A program made the translations under genes and the position numbers. Source: Bradyrhizobium sp. CCBAU 53421 (lineage in GTDB: Bacteria > Pseudomonadota > Alphaproteobacteria > Rhizobiales > Xanthobacteraceae). From it: DNA of 64,000 nucleotides. The stretch's first letter is position 1. The number at the start of each line of letters is the position of its first letter. The DNA lies in contig NZ_CP030047.1 in assembly GCF_015291625.1 (NCBI RefSeq), positions 3,534,001-3,598,000 on the forward strand, given 5' to 3'. Shown piece by piece: positions 8,453 through 17,657 of the stretch. The notes beneath the pieces were generated by a model. The model did no database searches and was not told the origin of the DNA. It saw only the letters and a list, made by a program, of their open reading frames with translations.

Positions 8453-9498
8453 GCCAGCACGCGCTCGGCGATCCCGACGACCTCTTCGGCGGCGATGTCG
8501 CGCATGCAGCGATGGTCGTTCATGGTGCAGACCGTGCGCTGGCACGGCTGGCACGGCAGCTTGTTTTTGGTCTGACGCACCGTTGCGGCGAGGCCGTTGA
8601 GGGGCGCCCAGAGATCGGGATCGGTCGGGCCGAAGATGCCCATCGTGGGGGTGCCGATCGCGGCCGCGATATGCATCAGCCCGGAGTCGTTGGTAATGGC
8701 GACGCTGGCGGCGGCCATCGCCAGCGCCCCGTTGCGCAAATCGGTGCCGGTGAGATCGCGGACCCGCGGGCCGCCGACAGCCGCGATCTCCTGCGCCAGC
8801 GCCTTCTCGCCGGGGCCGCCGACCACCCAGACGTCGAAGCCGTGCCCGGCGAACAGCCGCGCGGCTTCGGGATAATAGGTCCAGCGTTTCGAGACCCCGA
8901 CCGAGCCGGGTCCGAGCGCGATGGCAGGACCGCTGCCGAGGCCATTGGCCTGCCGCCATCGGCTGACCTCGTCCGCGGGAACCCGAAGCTGCGGCACCGG
9001 CCATTCCGGTGGGCGGGAGGCGCCGTCGGGCAGCGCCAGGATGGCGTTCTTGTCGATGAAGCGTGGCTGCTGCTTTTCGCGCCAACGCATGGCGTTGATC
9101 AGGCCGAACCGCGCCTCGCCAAAGAAGCCGACCCGCTCCGGGATGCCCGCCAGGGCCGGTGCGATGGCCGACTTCCAGGTGCGCGGCAGCACCAGCGCGG
9201 TGGCGTAGTTCCGCTTCCGAAGCTCGGCCGCGAGCGTCCGCTGCTGGGTCAGGGCCAGCCGGCTGCGTGGCAGATCAAACACGATGCCGGCGCGGACGCC
9301 GGGCATATAGTCAACCAAAGGGGCGCAAAGCCTGGATGTCAGGAGGTCGACCGGCCGGTTGGGCCAGCGCTTGCGGAGCACCCTGACCACGGTGTGTCCG
9401 CGCACGAAATCGCCGATCCAAACATAGGGCACGACGAGGATCGGTCTGGTATCCTCGGTATCCTGTGTTTCGATATTAGATATTGAATCAATATTCAT
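8434..9498 (-). CDS. waaF: Lipopolysaccharide heptosyltransferase, glycosyltransferase family 9
   Basis: A 354-residue GT9 protein. Visible are the N-terminal VPYVWIGDFV, the central GPGSVGVSKRW (ADP-heptose site), and the C-terminal TNDSGLMHIAAAIGTPTMGIFGPT. A cysteine-rich segment (CQPCQRTVC) near residue 325 also occurs in many GT9 proteins. It transfers L-glycero-D-manno-heptose to the LPS inner core. The next genes make ADP-heptose, which supports the assignment. The start at 9498 has no clear ribosome-binding site. Longer in-frame readings to 9957 would run antisense into hldD and were not used. Confidence 0.87.
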   Translation of the reverse strand: MNIDSISNIETQDTEDTRPILVVPYVWIGDFVRGHTVVRVLRKRWPNRPVDLLTSRLCAPLVDYMPGVRAGIVFDLPRSRLALTQQRTLAAELRKRNYATALVLPRTWKSAIAPALAGIPERVGFFGEARFGLINAMRWREKQQPRFIDKNAILALPDGASRPPEWPVPQLRVPADEVSRWRQANGLGSGPAIALGPGSVGVSKRWTYYPEAARLFAGHGFDVWVVGGPGEKALAQEIAAVGGPRVRDLTGTDLRNGALAMAAASVAITNDSGLMHIAAAIGTPTMGIFGPTDPDLWAPLNGLAATVRQTKNKLPCQPCQRTVCTMNDHRCMRDIAAEEVVGIAERVLAQINER

Positions 9499-9634
9499 TT
9501 CTAAACTGGCCAAAGCCGGATCGGCGCGGCCACGTCGGTAACCGGTTCGCGATGTGAGGTAAAGCCGTCGTTGCCTGTGGCGCGGGAGTGGGGCAAAGCT
9601 GGCGGCTGCAAAGGAATCTGGCGGGATTTCATCA

Positions 9635-10615
9635 ATGTTTCTGGTAACCGGGGGCGCCGGTTTTATCGGATCGAACGTCGTGGCCGCGTTGAATGACGCC
9701 GGGCGCAGCGACGTGGCGGTCTGTGACATTCTTGGGGACGACGGCAAGTGGCGGAACCTGGCGAAGCGCCAGATCGCTGATTTTGTGCCGCCGGCCGAGC
9801 TCGGCGACTGGCTGAAGGGCCGCCGGCTGGACGGCATCCTCCATCTCGGCGCCATCTCGGAGACCACTGCGACTGACGGCGATCTGGTGATCGAGACCAA
9901 TTTCCGTCTCTCGATGCGGCTGCTCGACTGGTGCACCGCGAATGCTACCCCGTTCATCTATGCCTCCTCGGCCGCGACCTATGGCGACGGCGACCAGGGC
10001 TTCGACGACGATGGTTCGGTAGAGGCGTTGAAGCGGCTGCGGCCGATGAACCTGTACGGCTGGAGCAAGAACCTGTTCGACCTCGCCGTCGCCGAGCGCG
10101 CGGCGAAGGGCGAGCCTCTGCCGCCGCAATGGGCGGGGCTGAAATTCTTCAACGTGTTCGGCCCGAATGAATATCACAAGGGTCCGATGATGAGCGTGCT
10201 GGCGCGCCGCTTCGACGACATCAGGGCGGGCCGCGTCGTGCAGCTGTTCAAGTCGCACCGCGAGGGCATCGCCGATGGCGATCAGCGCCGCGACTTCATC
10301 TACGTCGACGACGTCGTGCGCGTGATGATGTGGCTGGTCGCGACGCCGCGGGTGTCCGGCATCTTCAATGTCGGCACCGGCAAGGCGCGCAGCTTCAAGG
10401 ACCTGATCGTCTCGGCCTATGGCGCGCTCGGCCTGCAGCCGAACATCCAATATGTCGACATGCCCGAGCAGATTCGCGGCAGTTACCAATATTTCACCCA
10501 GAGCGTTGTCGATCGTCTCGGGCGCGCCGGATACAATGGCGGTTTTACGCAGTTGGAAGACGCGGTCGGGGCCTATGTGAACGGCTTTCTCGATTGCGCG
10601 GATCGCTATCGCTAG
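9635..10615 (+). CDS. hldD: ADP-L-glycero-D-manno-heptose 6-epimerase
   Basis: A 326-residue SDR epimerase with GGAGFIGSN at the N terminus, ASSAATYG, the catalytic YGWSK and the HldD-typical segment FFNVFGPNEYHKG. The substrate-binding part includes DFIYVDDVV. It converts ADP-D-glycero-D-manno-heptose to the L-glycero form. It lies 18 bases before hldE and is divergent from waaF, so this region makes and uses ADP-heptose. Confidence 0.94.
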   Translation: MFLVTGGAGFIGSNVVAALNDAGRSDVAVCDILGDDGKWRNLAKRQIADFVPPAELGDWLKGRRLDGILHLGAISETTATDGDLVIETNFRLSMRLLDWCTANATPFIYASSAATYGDGDQGFDDDGSVEALKRLRPMNLYGWSKNLFDLAVAERAAKGEPLPPQWAGLKFFNVFGPNEYHKGPMMSVLARRFDDIRAGRVVQLFKSHREGIADGDQRRDFIYVDDVVRVMMWLVATPRVSGIFNVGTGKARSFKDLIVSAYGALGLQPNIQYVDMPEQIRGSYQYFTQSVVDRLGRAGYNGGFTQLEDAVGAYVNGFLDCADRYR

Positions 10616-10633
10616 AGCGGATGACGGTGACTG

Positions 10634-12106
10634 ATGTTCGATTTTGAAGCGATTTCGCGTGCAATGGCCGGCCAGACCGTGCTCTGCGTTGGCGACCTCA
10701 TGCTCGACGAGTTCGTGTATGGCGAGGTATCGCGAATCTCGCCGGAGGCGCCGGCGCCGGTGATCGCGGTCAGGCGCAGCGAGAGCAATATCGGCGGCGC
10801 CGGCAACGTCGCGCGCAATATCGCCTCGCTTGGCGGCCGCTGCATCTTCGTCGGCCTGATCGGCGAGGATGCCGCCGGCACTATGCTATCAGAGGCGCTG
10901 GCGAAGGAGGCCGGCATCGAAACCGTGCTGGTGCGCGACGCCGCGCGTCCGACCACGCGCAAGGTGCGCTTCGTCTCCGAACAATTCTCGACCCATATGC
11001 TGCGTTCCGATTGGGAGCTGGCGGCGCCGGCCGCGCCCGCCGTCGAGCAGCAGCTGATCGACGCGATCCTGCCGCGGCTTGCGCACGCCGACATCGTGTT
11101 GCTGTCCGACTATGCCAAGGGCGTGCTCACCGCGCGCGTGATCCACAACGTGATCGACGCCGCGCGCCAGGCGGGCAAGCGCGTGATCGTCGATCCCAAG
11201 AGCGCCAATCTCGCGATCTATCGCGGCGCAACCGTGTTGACGCCGAACCGCAAGGAATTCGCCGAGGCAACCCGCAGCCGTGCCGACAGCCAGGACAACA
11301 TCGCGCAGGCCGCGCCCGATGCGATGTATCTTGCGGATTGCGAGGCGATGCTGGTGACGCAGGGCGAGCGCGGCATGACGCTGGTGACGCGGGAGGGCGG
11401 CTCGATCCATGTGCCGGCGCTGCCGGTCAAGGTGCGCGATGTCTCCGGCGCCGGCGATACCGTGGCCGCGGCGCTGGCGCTGGCGCTGGCCGGCGGTGCC
11501 GATTGGGAAGGCGCGCTGCGGATCGCGAGCGCGGCGGCCGCGGTTGCGGTCGCCAAGACCGGCACCGCGATCGTCAGAGCCGCCGAGTTGCGGCGAAAGA
11601 TCCTGCCGCACGCCTCGCTGGCCGCCGAGGAGAAGATCGTCCCGGCCGGCGGCGATATCGACGCCTATCTCGAGGAATGGCGCCGGCAGGATCTGCGGAT
11701 CGGCTTCACCAATGGCTGCTTCGACATCCTGCATCCCGGCCACGTCAAGGTGCTGACCGCCGCGCGCGGCGCCTGTGACCGCCTGATCGTCGGATTGAAC
11801 AGCGACGCCTCGGTGAAGCGCCTGAAAGGCGAGGGGCGTCCGGTGCAGAACGAGCGCGCCCGCGCCGAGGTGCTGGCGGCGCTGGAAGCCGTCGACCTCG
11901 TCGCGATCTTCGAGGAGGACACGCCGATCAATCTGATCACGAAGGTGCGGCCGAGCGTGCTGGTCAAGGGTGGCGACTATACCCGCGAGCAGGTGGTCGG
12001 CCACGAGATCGTCGAGGCCGCCGGCGGCGAGGTGGTGCTGGTCGAGATCCTGCAGGGCCACAGCACGACCTCGCTGGTTGCCCGGGCCCGCGAGGGCAAG
12101 GCGTGA
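10634..12106 (+). CDS. hldE: Bifunctional heptose 7-phosphate kinase / heptose 1-phosphate adenylyltransferase
   Basis: 490 residues with both domains present. The N-terminal ribokinase-type kinase (residues 1-330) has GGAGNVARN and the anion-hole motif [10 protein letters not shown]. The C-terminal nucleotidyltransferase (from about residue 350) has [13 protein letters not shown], containing the HxGH signature. The kinase phosphorylates D-glycero-D-manno-heptose 7-phosphate at C1. The second domain adds AMP after dephosphorylation. The phosphatase GmhB and isomerase GmhA are not encoded in this window. The stop codon overlaps the GTG start of the next gene (GTGA). Confidence 0.95.
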   Translation: MFDFEAISRAMAGQTVLCVGDLMLDEFVYGEVSRISPEAPAPVIAVRRSESNIGGAGNVARNIASLGGRCIFVGLIGEDAAGTMLSEALAKEAGIETVLVRDAARPTTRKVRFVSEQFSTHMLRSDWELAAPAAPAVEQQLIDAILPRLAHADIVLLSDYAKGVLTARVIHNVIDAARQAGKRVIVDPKSANLAIYRGATVLTPNRKEFAEATRSRADSQDNIAQAAPDAMYLADCEAMLVTQGERGMTLVTREGGSIHVPALPVKVRDVSGAGDTVAAALALALAGGADWEGALRIASAAAAVAVAKTGTAIVRAAELRRKILPHASLAAEEKIVPAGGDIDAYLEEWRRQDLRIGFTNGCFDILHPGHVKVLTAARGACDRLIVGLNSDASVKRLKGEGRPVQNERARAEVLAALEAVDLVAIFEEDTPINLITKVRPSVLVKGGDYTREQVVGHEIVEAAGGEVVLVEILQGHSTTSLVARAREGKA

Positions 12107-13395
12107 GCGCGAGCATGGCATCCCCGGCAGGCGCCGCGGCGTGTCCGGCCTGGCGCGATCCGGCGCGCTGGCAGACCACGACCGACGTCGTCGCGGTCCT
12201 GATTGCGCTGTCGCTGCCGTGGTCGACCTCGCTGGTCGGCATCTTCGGTGTGGTGCTGCTGATCTCGATTGCGCCGACCGTCGACCTGCCGGCGTTCTGG
12301 ACGCTGCTGAAGCGGCCGATCTGCGTGGCGCCGGTCGCGCTGTTCTGCCTCGCGCTCGCCGGCACGCTCTGGTCGGACGCCGCCTGGGGCGCGAGATTGT
12401 ACGCGGTCGGGCCGACCGCAAAGCTCTTGGTGCTCCCGGTCTTGCTCTATCACTTCCAGCGCTCGACGCGCGGGACGTGGGTGTTCGTGGCTTTTCTCGT
12501 CTCCTGCACGCTCCTGATGCTGATGTCGTGGCTGGTGCTGGCCTATCCCCACCTCGCGCTGCGGGCGCCTGGCCCCGGCGAGCAGGGCGTCTTCGTCAAG
12601 AACTACATCGACCAGAGCCAGGAATTCACGCTGTGCGCGGTCGCGCTATCCTATCCGATCGTGATGCTGTTGCGGGCCAATCGCATCCTGATGGCCGTGC
12701 TGCTGACCGCGATTGCGCTCAGCCTGCTTGCCAACATGGCGCTCGTGGTGGTGTCGCGCACCGCGTTGGTGACGATTCCGATCATGTTCGCGGCGTTTGC
12801 GCTGCTGCATTTGCGCTGGCGAAGCATCGTGCTGATCCTGTGCGCAGCCGCAGCGTTGTCCGTGGTGGCGTGGTATGGATCGTCACCACTGCGACGGACG
12901 GCCGAGTCATTCCAGCGCGACTACAAGCTCTATATGGAGCGCAACGAGGCGACGTCGCTTGGTCTGCGGCTCGAATTCTGGCGCAAGTCGCTCGGCTTCT
13001 TTGCCGAGGCCCCGGTCATCGGCCACGGCACCGGCGCGACGCGGGGCCTGTTCGAGCGCGTCGCGACAGGCGGCCTGAACCAGGCTTCCGCGGAAGTGAT
13101 CGGAAACCCCCACAATCAAACGTTGAACGTCGCGGTGCAGTGGGGCATTGTGGGTGTAGCGATACTGTACGCGATGTGGCTGCTGCACCTGTTGCTGTTC
13201 CGCGGCGACGGTCTCGTCAACTGGATCGGGCTTCTCGTCGTGGTACAGAATATTTCAAGTTCGTTGTTTAATTCACACATCTTCGACTTTCATGAAGGCT
13301 GGATGTACGTGCTGGGCGTCGGAGTTGCGGGCGGTATGGCATTGAAGGGGCGATTGGGGACGGATATGGAACCCGAGCCGCCGATCCGTCCATGA
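12103..13395 (+). CDS. O-antigen ligase / polymerase family membrane protein
   Basis: 430 residues with about eleven hydrophobic segments. The large periplasmic loop of the Wzy_C family contains [19 protein letters not shown] and the conserved histidine in [14 protein letters not shown]. WaaL-type proteins join undecaprenol-linked O-antigen to lipid A-core in the periplasm; Wzy-type relatives polymerise it. The GTG start at 12103 overlaps the hldE stop by four bases, implying translational coupling. Context with core heptose genes favours a ligase, but WaaL and Wzy cannot be separated reliably by sequence reading. Confidence 0.85.
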   Translation: MSASMASPAGAAACPAWRDPARWQTTTDVVAVLIALSLPWSTSLVGIFGVVLLISIAPTVDLPAFWTLLKRPICVAPVALFCLALAGTLWSDAAWGARLYAVGPTAKLLVLPVLLYHFQRSTRGTWVFVAFLVSCTLLMLMSWLVLAYPHLALRAPGPGEQGVFVKNYIDQSQEFTLCAVALSYPIVMLLRANRILMAVLLTAIALSLLANMALVVVSRTALVTIPIMFAAFALLHLRWRSIVLILCAAAALSVVAWYGSSPLRRTAESFQRDYKLYMERNEATSLGLRLEFWRKSLGFFAEAPVIGHGTGATRGLFERVATGGLNQASAEVIGNPHNQTLNVAVQWGIVGVAILYAMWLLHLLLFRGDGLVNWIGLLVVVQNISSSLFNSHIFDFHEGWMYVLGVGVAGGMALKGRLGTDMEPEPPIRP

Positions 13396-13478
13396 TCGCT
13401 GGCAAGGGCTCCGCAGATACGCTACAGCCTGCCAATGTCCCGTCACCAACTCCCAGTTGCCAGCAACCCGTCTGCTAG

Positions 13479-15392
13479 ATGACGCGCCTTTCACAATTCA
13501 CCCTGCGCAACTTCCTGATTCTGGCACATGACGCGCTCGCGACGACGTTTGCGTTGCTGGCGAGCTTCTATCTGCGCTTCGAAGGCAGCCTGCTGACCGA
13601 CCGGCTGCCGCATTTGCTGCGCATCCTGCCCTGGTTCGTGCTGTTCAGCATCGTGGTCAGCTATTTCTCCAACCTGACCACGGCGAAATGGCGCTTCACC
13701 TCGCTGCCGGATGCGGTGAACATCCTGCGGGTCGCAGCGGTGCTGACGCTGGCGCTGGTCGTGGTGGACTACGTCTACTTCTTCACCGGGGCAAATTCGC
13801 CAAGTCCGGTGTTCCTCGGACGGGTCACGATCATCCTGTTCTTCTTCCTTGAGGTGTTCGCGCTGAGCGCGCTGCGCCTCGGCTATCGCTACTTCCGCTA
13901 TTCGCGCACGCGTCTTCACGCGCGGTCCGACAATGCCGCGTCGGCGCTGCTGGTCGGACGCACGGCCGACGCGGAAGTCGTGCTGCGCGGCATCGAGAAC
14001 GGCGCCATCAAGCGGCTTTGGCCGGTCGGCGTGCTCTCGCCGTCGGCCGCGGACCGCGGCCAGATGATCCGCAACATTCCCGTGGTCGGCGGCGTCGATG
14101 ACATCGAAGCGGTGATTCGGGATTTCGAGACCCGCCAGCGGCCGATCAAGCGCGTGGTCATGACACCGTCGGCGTTCGAGCCGGACGCGCATCCGGAAAG
14201 CGTGCTGATGCGCGCCAAGCGGCTTGGCCTGATGGTGAGCCGCCTGCCATCGCTGGAGGGCGGCGACGCACCGCGGCTCACCAATGTCGCGGTCGAAGAC
14301 CTCTTGCTGCGCCCGAGCCAGAAGATCGACTACGCGCGGCTCGAGGCGCTGGTGAAGGGCAAGTCCGTCATCGTGACCGGCGGCGGCGGTTCGATCGGTG
14401 CCGAGATCTGCGACCGGGTCGCGACCTTCGGCGCGGCGCGCCTCCTGGTCGTTGAGAACTCGGAGCCGGCGCTCTATGCGGTCACCGAGGCGCTGTCCGA
14501 GCGCGACAGCGGGCCCGAGATCGAGGGCCGGATCGCCGACATCAGGGACCGCGAGCGCATCACGCGCCTGATGAGCGAGTTCAAGCCCGACATCGTGTTC
14601 CATGCCGCGGCGCTCAAGCATGTGCCGATCCTCGAACGCGACTGGAGCGAGGGGGTCAAGACCAACATCTTCGGGTCGGTAAACGTCGCCGATGCGGCGC
14701 GTGCCGCCGGCGCGAGCGCGATGGTGATGATCTCGACCGACAAGGCGATCGAGCCGGTGTCGATGCTCGGTCTGACCAAGCGGTTCGCCGAGATGTACTG
14801 CCAGGCGATGGATCACGACCTGATGACCGAGGCCAAGGGCAAGGCGCACATGCGGCTGATCTCGGTGCGGTTCGGCAACGTGCTGGCGTCGAACGGGTCC
14901 GTGGTGCCGAAGTTCAAGGCCCAGATCGAGGCCGGCGGACCGATCACGGTCACCCATCCGGACATGGTCCGCTATTTCATGACGATTCGCGAAGCCTGCG
15001 ATCTCGTGATCACCGCGGCGACGCACGCAATGACGCCGGCGCGGCCCGACGTCTCGGTCTATGTGCTGAACATGGGGCAGCCGGTGAAGATCGTCGATCT
15101 CGCCGAGCGGATGATCCGCCTGTCGGGCCTGCAACCGGGCGTCGACGTCGAGATCGTGTTCAGCGGTATCCGTCCCGGCGAGCGGCTGAACGAGATCTTG
15201 TTCGCAAGCCAGGAGCCGACGCTCGAAATCGGCGTCGCCGGCGTCATGGCCGCCAAGCCGAACCAGCCTCCGATGTCGACGCTGCGCAAGTGGCTCGCGG
15301 CGCTGGAAGATGCGATCGAGAGAGATGACCGCGTGACCATCCGTGCCGTCCTTCAGGACGCCGTGCCCGAGTTCGGGTCGAATGCCGCCTGA
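13479..15392 (+). CDS. Membrane-bound nucleotide-sugar 4,6-dehydratase (CapD/WbpM/FlaA1-like)
   Basis: 637 residues. Four membrane helices (residues 10-140) are followed by a CoA-binding-like Rossmann domain and a second Rossmann SDR domain with TGGGGSIGAEIC near residue 300. WbpM homologues convert UDP-GlcNAc to UDP-4-keto-6-deoxy sugars for QuiNAc, FucNAc or bacillosamine. The usual YxxxK or MxxxK catalytic pair appears as L430xxxK434 here, preceded by S419-T420. The gene sits upstream of an epimerase/reductase and a lipid-carrier sugar transferase, as in QuiNAc-type O-antigen pathways. No clear ribosome-binding site precedes the ATG. Confidence 0.87.
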   Translation: MTRLSQFTLRNFLILAHDALATTFALLASFYLRFEGSLLTDRLPHLLRILPWFVLFSIVVSYFSNLTTAKWRFTSLPDAVNILRVAAVLTLALVVVDYVYFFTGANSPSPVFLGRVTIILFFFLEVFALSALRLGYRYFRYSRTRLHARSDNAASALLVGRTADAEVVLRGIENGAIKRLWPVGVLSPSAADRGQMIRNIPVVGGVDDIEAVIRDFETRQRPIKRVVMTPSAFEPDAHPESVLMRAKRLGLMVSRLPSLEGGDAPRLTNVAVEDLLLRPSQKIDYARLEALVKGKSVIVTGGGGSIGAEICDRVATFGAARLLVVENSEPALYAVTEALSERDSGPEIEGRIADIRDRERITRLMSEFKPDIVFHAAALKHVPILERDWSEGVKTNIFGSVNVADAARAAGASAMVMISTDKAIEPVSMLGLTKRFAEMYCQAMDHDLMTEAKGKAHMRLISVRFGNVLASNGSVVPKFKAQIEAGGPITVTHPDMVRYFMTIREACDLVITAATHAMTPARPDVSVYVLNMGQPVKIVDLAERMIRLSGLQPGVDVEIVFSGIRPGERLNEILFASQEPTLEIGVAGVMAAKPNQPPMSTLRKWLAALEDAIERDDRVTIRAVLQDAVPEFGSNAA

Positions 15393-15440
15393 CCGCGCCG
15401 TCCTGCGGGCGATCGGGCAGGACCGTTTCGAAAGCCATTG

Positions 15441-16655
15441 ATGCCCAGTTCTCGAAAAGTCGTGGTCGCCAGCCAGCACTATCCGCCGGACCACAGCACG
15501 ACCGCCGCGATCATGTCCGCGATCGCCGAACGGATCGCGCAGGAGGCGGACGTGGTGGTGGTGTCGGGGATGCCGGGCTCGGCGAGGGCGCCGATGCCGG
15601 GGCGGCCCGTCGTGGTCGAGATCAGGAATCGGCTGCCGGGAAAGGCGGCGCTGATCAAGCGTGCGCTGGCCGAGGCGCTGTTCACGGTGCGGATGTTCTT
15701 TGCGCTGTTGTCGCGGCTCAAGCGGGGCGACGTGGCGCTGACGGTGACCGCTCCCTTCGCGCTGCCCTATGCGGTTGCCGCCGCCGCGAGGTTGAAGGGC
15801 GCCAAGTCGGCTTTGATCATGCACGACCTGTTTCCGGATGTGCTCGTGATGGCCGGGCTGCTGCGGCCGTCCTCGCTGGTTGCGCGGGCGATGCGCGCGA
15901 TCAACGCGCTGATGTTCCGGGCCTTGAACGCCGTCATCGTGATCGGCCGCGACGCCGAGACGTTGCTGCTGCGCTATCGCGGCATGACACCGGACAAGAT
16001 CAGGTTCATCCCGAACTGGGCGACGCTCGCCCCCGGCAATCGTCCCGTCAGCCCCGATAATCCGTTCCGCAAGGCGATCGCCGCCCGCTTCGTCGTCGGC
16101 CTGTCCGGCAATCTCGGCTTCACCCACGATCCGGATATCGTCTTTGAGGCCGCGCGGTTGTTGCGCGACGAGCGCGAAATCCATTTCCTGCTGTCGGGAT
16201 GGGGCATGGGCTTTGCGCGCTTGAAGCAGATGCAGGCCGAGGCGCAGCTCGCCAACGTCACGCTGGTCGAGCGCGTCGCGGATAGTGAGCTCGATGCGCT
16301 GCTCTCCAGCGCCGACGTCTGGCTGATCCCCTATCGCAAGGACGTTGCCGGCGTCTCGGTACCGAGCCGGTTCTACAATCTGCTCGCCGCCGGCCGGCCC
16401 GTCATCCTGGTGTCCGAGCCCGAGGCCGAGGCCGCGCTCACCGTCAGCGAGAACCGGCTGGGCTGGGTCGTCACGCCGGGAAGGCCCGATCAACTCGCCG
16501 ATGCCGTCAGGCTGGCGTCGCAATCGCAGGACGCCGAGATGGCCGGGCGCGCCGTCGCGACCGCGCGGACCTTCAGTCCCGAGCGGGCGCTGTCGAGCTA
16601 TGCCGCGCTTGTTGCGGAGCTGTTATCCAATCGCGATGTGGAGCGGACGGCATGA
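15441..16655 (+). CDS. Glycosyltransferase family 4 (WcaI/WbuB-like)
   Basis: 404 residues. The N terminus has the acceptor-side segment QHYPPDHSTTA typical of WcaI/WbuB-type transferases. The C-terminal Rossmann domain has GLSGNLGFTHDPD and PSRFYNLLAAGRPV. It probably adds a fucosamine-, rhamnose- or hexosamine-like sugar to the lipid-linked O-unit on the cytoplasmic face. A TTG at 15438 precedes the ATG directly. The stop codon overlaps the ATG of the next gene (ATGA). Confidence 0.83.
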   Translation: MPSSRKVVVASQHYPPDHSTTAAIMSAIAERIAQEADVVVVSGMPGSARAPMPGRPVVVEIRNRLPGKAALIKRALAEALFTVRMFFALLSRLKRGDVALTVTAPFALPYAVAAAARLKGAKSALIMHDLFPDVLVMAGLLRPSSLVARAMRAINALMFRALNAVIVIGRDAETLLLRYRGMTPDKIRFIPNWATLAPGNRPVSPDNPFRKAIAARFVVGLSGNLGFTHDPDIVFEAARLLRDEREIHFLLSGWGMGFARLKQMQAEAQLANVTLVERVADSELDALLSSADVWLIPYRKDVAGVSVPSRFYNLLAAGRPVILVSEPEAEAALTVSENRLGWVVTPGRPDQLADAVRLASQSQDAEMAGRAVATARTFSPERALSSYAALVAELLSNRDVERTA

Positions 16656-17593
16656 ATGATCGTCGCCCGACGGTACTGGTCACGGGTGCGAGCGGCTTCG
16701 TCGGTCGCCATGTGGTGCCCGAGCTGGAGCAGAACGGCTGGATGGTGCGACGCGCGGTGCGCACCTCGCCGCAGGATGCAAACGACGTGGTGATCGGCTC
16801 GCTCAGTCCGGCCACGGACTGGCGCGCCGCGCTCGAGGGCGTGGACGCCGTCGTTCATCTCGCCGCTCGCGTTCACCAGCAGTCCGACGAACAGGCGATC
16901 GAGCTCTATCGCAACGTCAATATCGAAGGCACGCTGCATCTGGCGCGTTCGGCGGTCGCGGCGGGCGTTCGGGACTTCATTTTTGTCAGCACGATCCTGG
17001 TGCATGGCCGCAGCAATTACGGGCGCCCGCCGTTTCGCGAGGACGACGTCCTGACGCCCCGCGGCCTCTACGGAAACTCGAAGGCGGCCGCCGAAGTCGG
17101 TCTGAAGGAGATCGTGCCGGGCAGCGGCATGAGGGTGACCGTGATCAGGCCGCCGCTGATCTACGGCGCCGGGGCGAAGGGAAACTTCGCCCTGCTCAAG
17201 CGCGCGGTGCTCAACCGCATGCCGCTTCCGCTCGCCTTCGTGAAGAATCGCCGCGCGTTCCTGTCGGCGGAAAACCTGGCGTCGTTCATCCTGTATCGGT
17301 TGTCACGGCCGGGAAATGATTTCGACGTGTTTCTGGTCGCCGACCGCGAGCAGGTCTCGACCCGGGAGTTCGTCGAGCGGCTGGCCCGCGCGGCGGAAAC
17401 CTCACCGCGCCTGTTCTGGTTGCCGTTGCCGCTCCTGAAGCTGTCGCTCACGGTAGGCGGCCGCAAGGAAGCCTATGACAGCCTGTTCGCCTCGCTTGAA
17501 CTTGATCTGTCCAAGGTCGCGAGCACCGGATGGCAGCAGCCGATCAGCCTCGATGAGGGGCTGAGGCGCGCGCTGAGCCGAACGGATATCTAG
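16652..17593 (+). CDS. NAD-dependent epimerase/dehydratase (nucleotide-sugar 4-ketoreductase-like)
   Basis: A 313-residue SDR with TGASGFVGRH at residues 11-20, VSTILVHG and the catalytic YGNSK. It resembles 4-ketoreductases that act after WbpM-type dehydratases (WbpV/WbpK-like, giving UDP-QuiNAc or UDP-FucNAc). Its ATG overlaps the stop of the preceding glycosyltransferase by four bases. It is convergent with the WecA/WbpL-like gene, which would use such a product. The exact sugar is an inference from this gene order. Confidence 0.8.
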   Translation: MNDRRPTVLVTGASGFVGRHVVPELEQNGWMVRRAVRTSPQDANDVVIGSLSPATDWRAALEGVDAVVHLAARVHQQSDEQAIELYRNVNIEGTLHLARSAVAAGVRDFIFVSTILVHGRSNYGRPPFREDDVLTPRGLYGNSKAAAEVGLKEIVPGSGMRVTVIRPPLIYGAGAKGNFALLKRAVLNRMPLPLAFVKNRRAFLSAENLASFILYRLSRPGNDFDVFLVADREQVSTREFVERLARAAETSPRLFWLPLPLLKLSLTVGGRKEAYDSLFASLELDLSKVASTGWQQPISLDEGLRRALSRTDI

Positions 17594-17602
17594 ATTTTAT
17601 TT

Positions 17603-17653
17603 TGACGCGCTTCTTCATGCGAACCGGTATCCGCTTCGCTGGAAAACGCTGAG
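17603..17653. repeat. Dispersed repeat, family 2 (second copy)
   Basis: A diverged copy of the 4291-4344 element in the same orientation, with TGACGCGCTTCTTCATGCG at its start and GAAAACGCTGAG at its end. It lies between convergent genes. Confidence 0.6.
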
Positions 17654-17657
17654 GCGA

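Noticed and set aside
9499..9957. N-terminal extension of the waaF gene
   Set aside because: The extra 153 codons are antisense to hldD and not similar to GT9 proteins; the family N terminus begins at the 9498 start.
13491..16523. A 1010-codon open frame on the minus strand
   Set aside because: It runs antisense through the CapD-like and glycosyltransferase genes, is rich in Arg, His, Asp and Gln as expected from GC-biased antisense frames, and shows no motifs.
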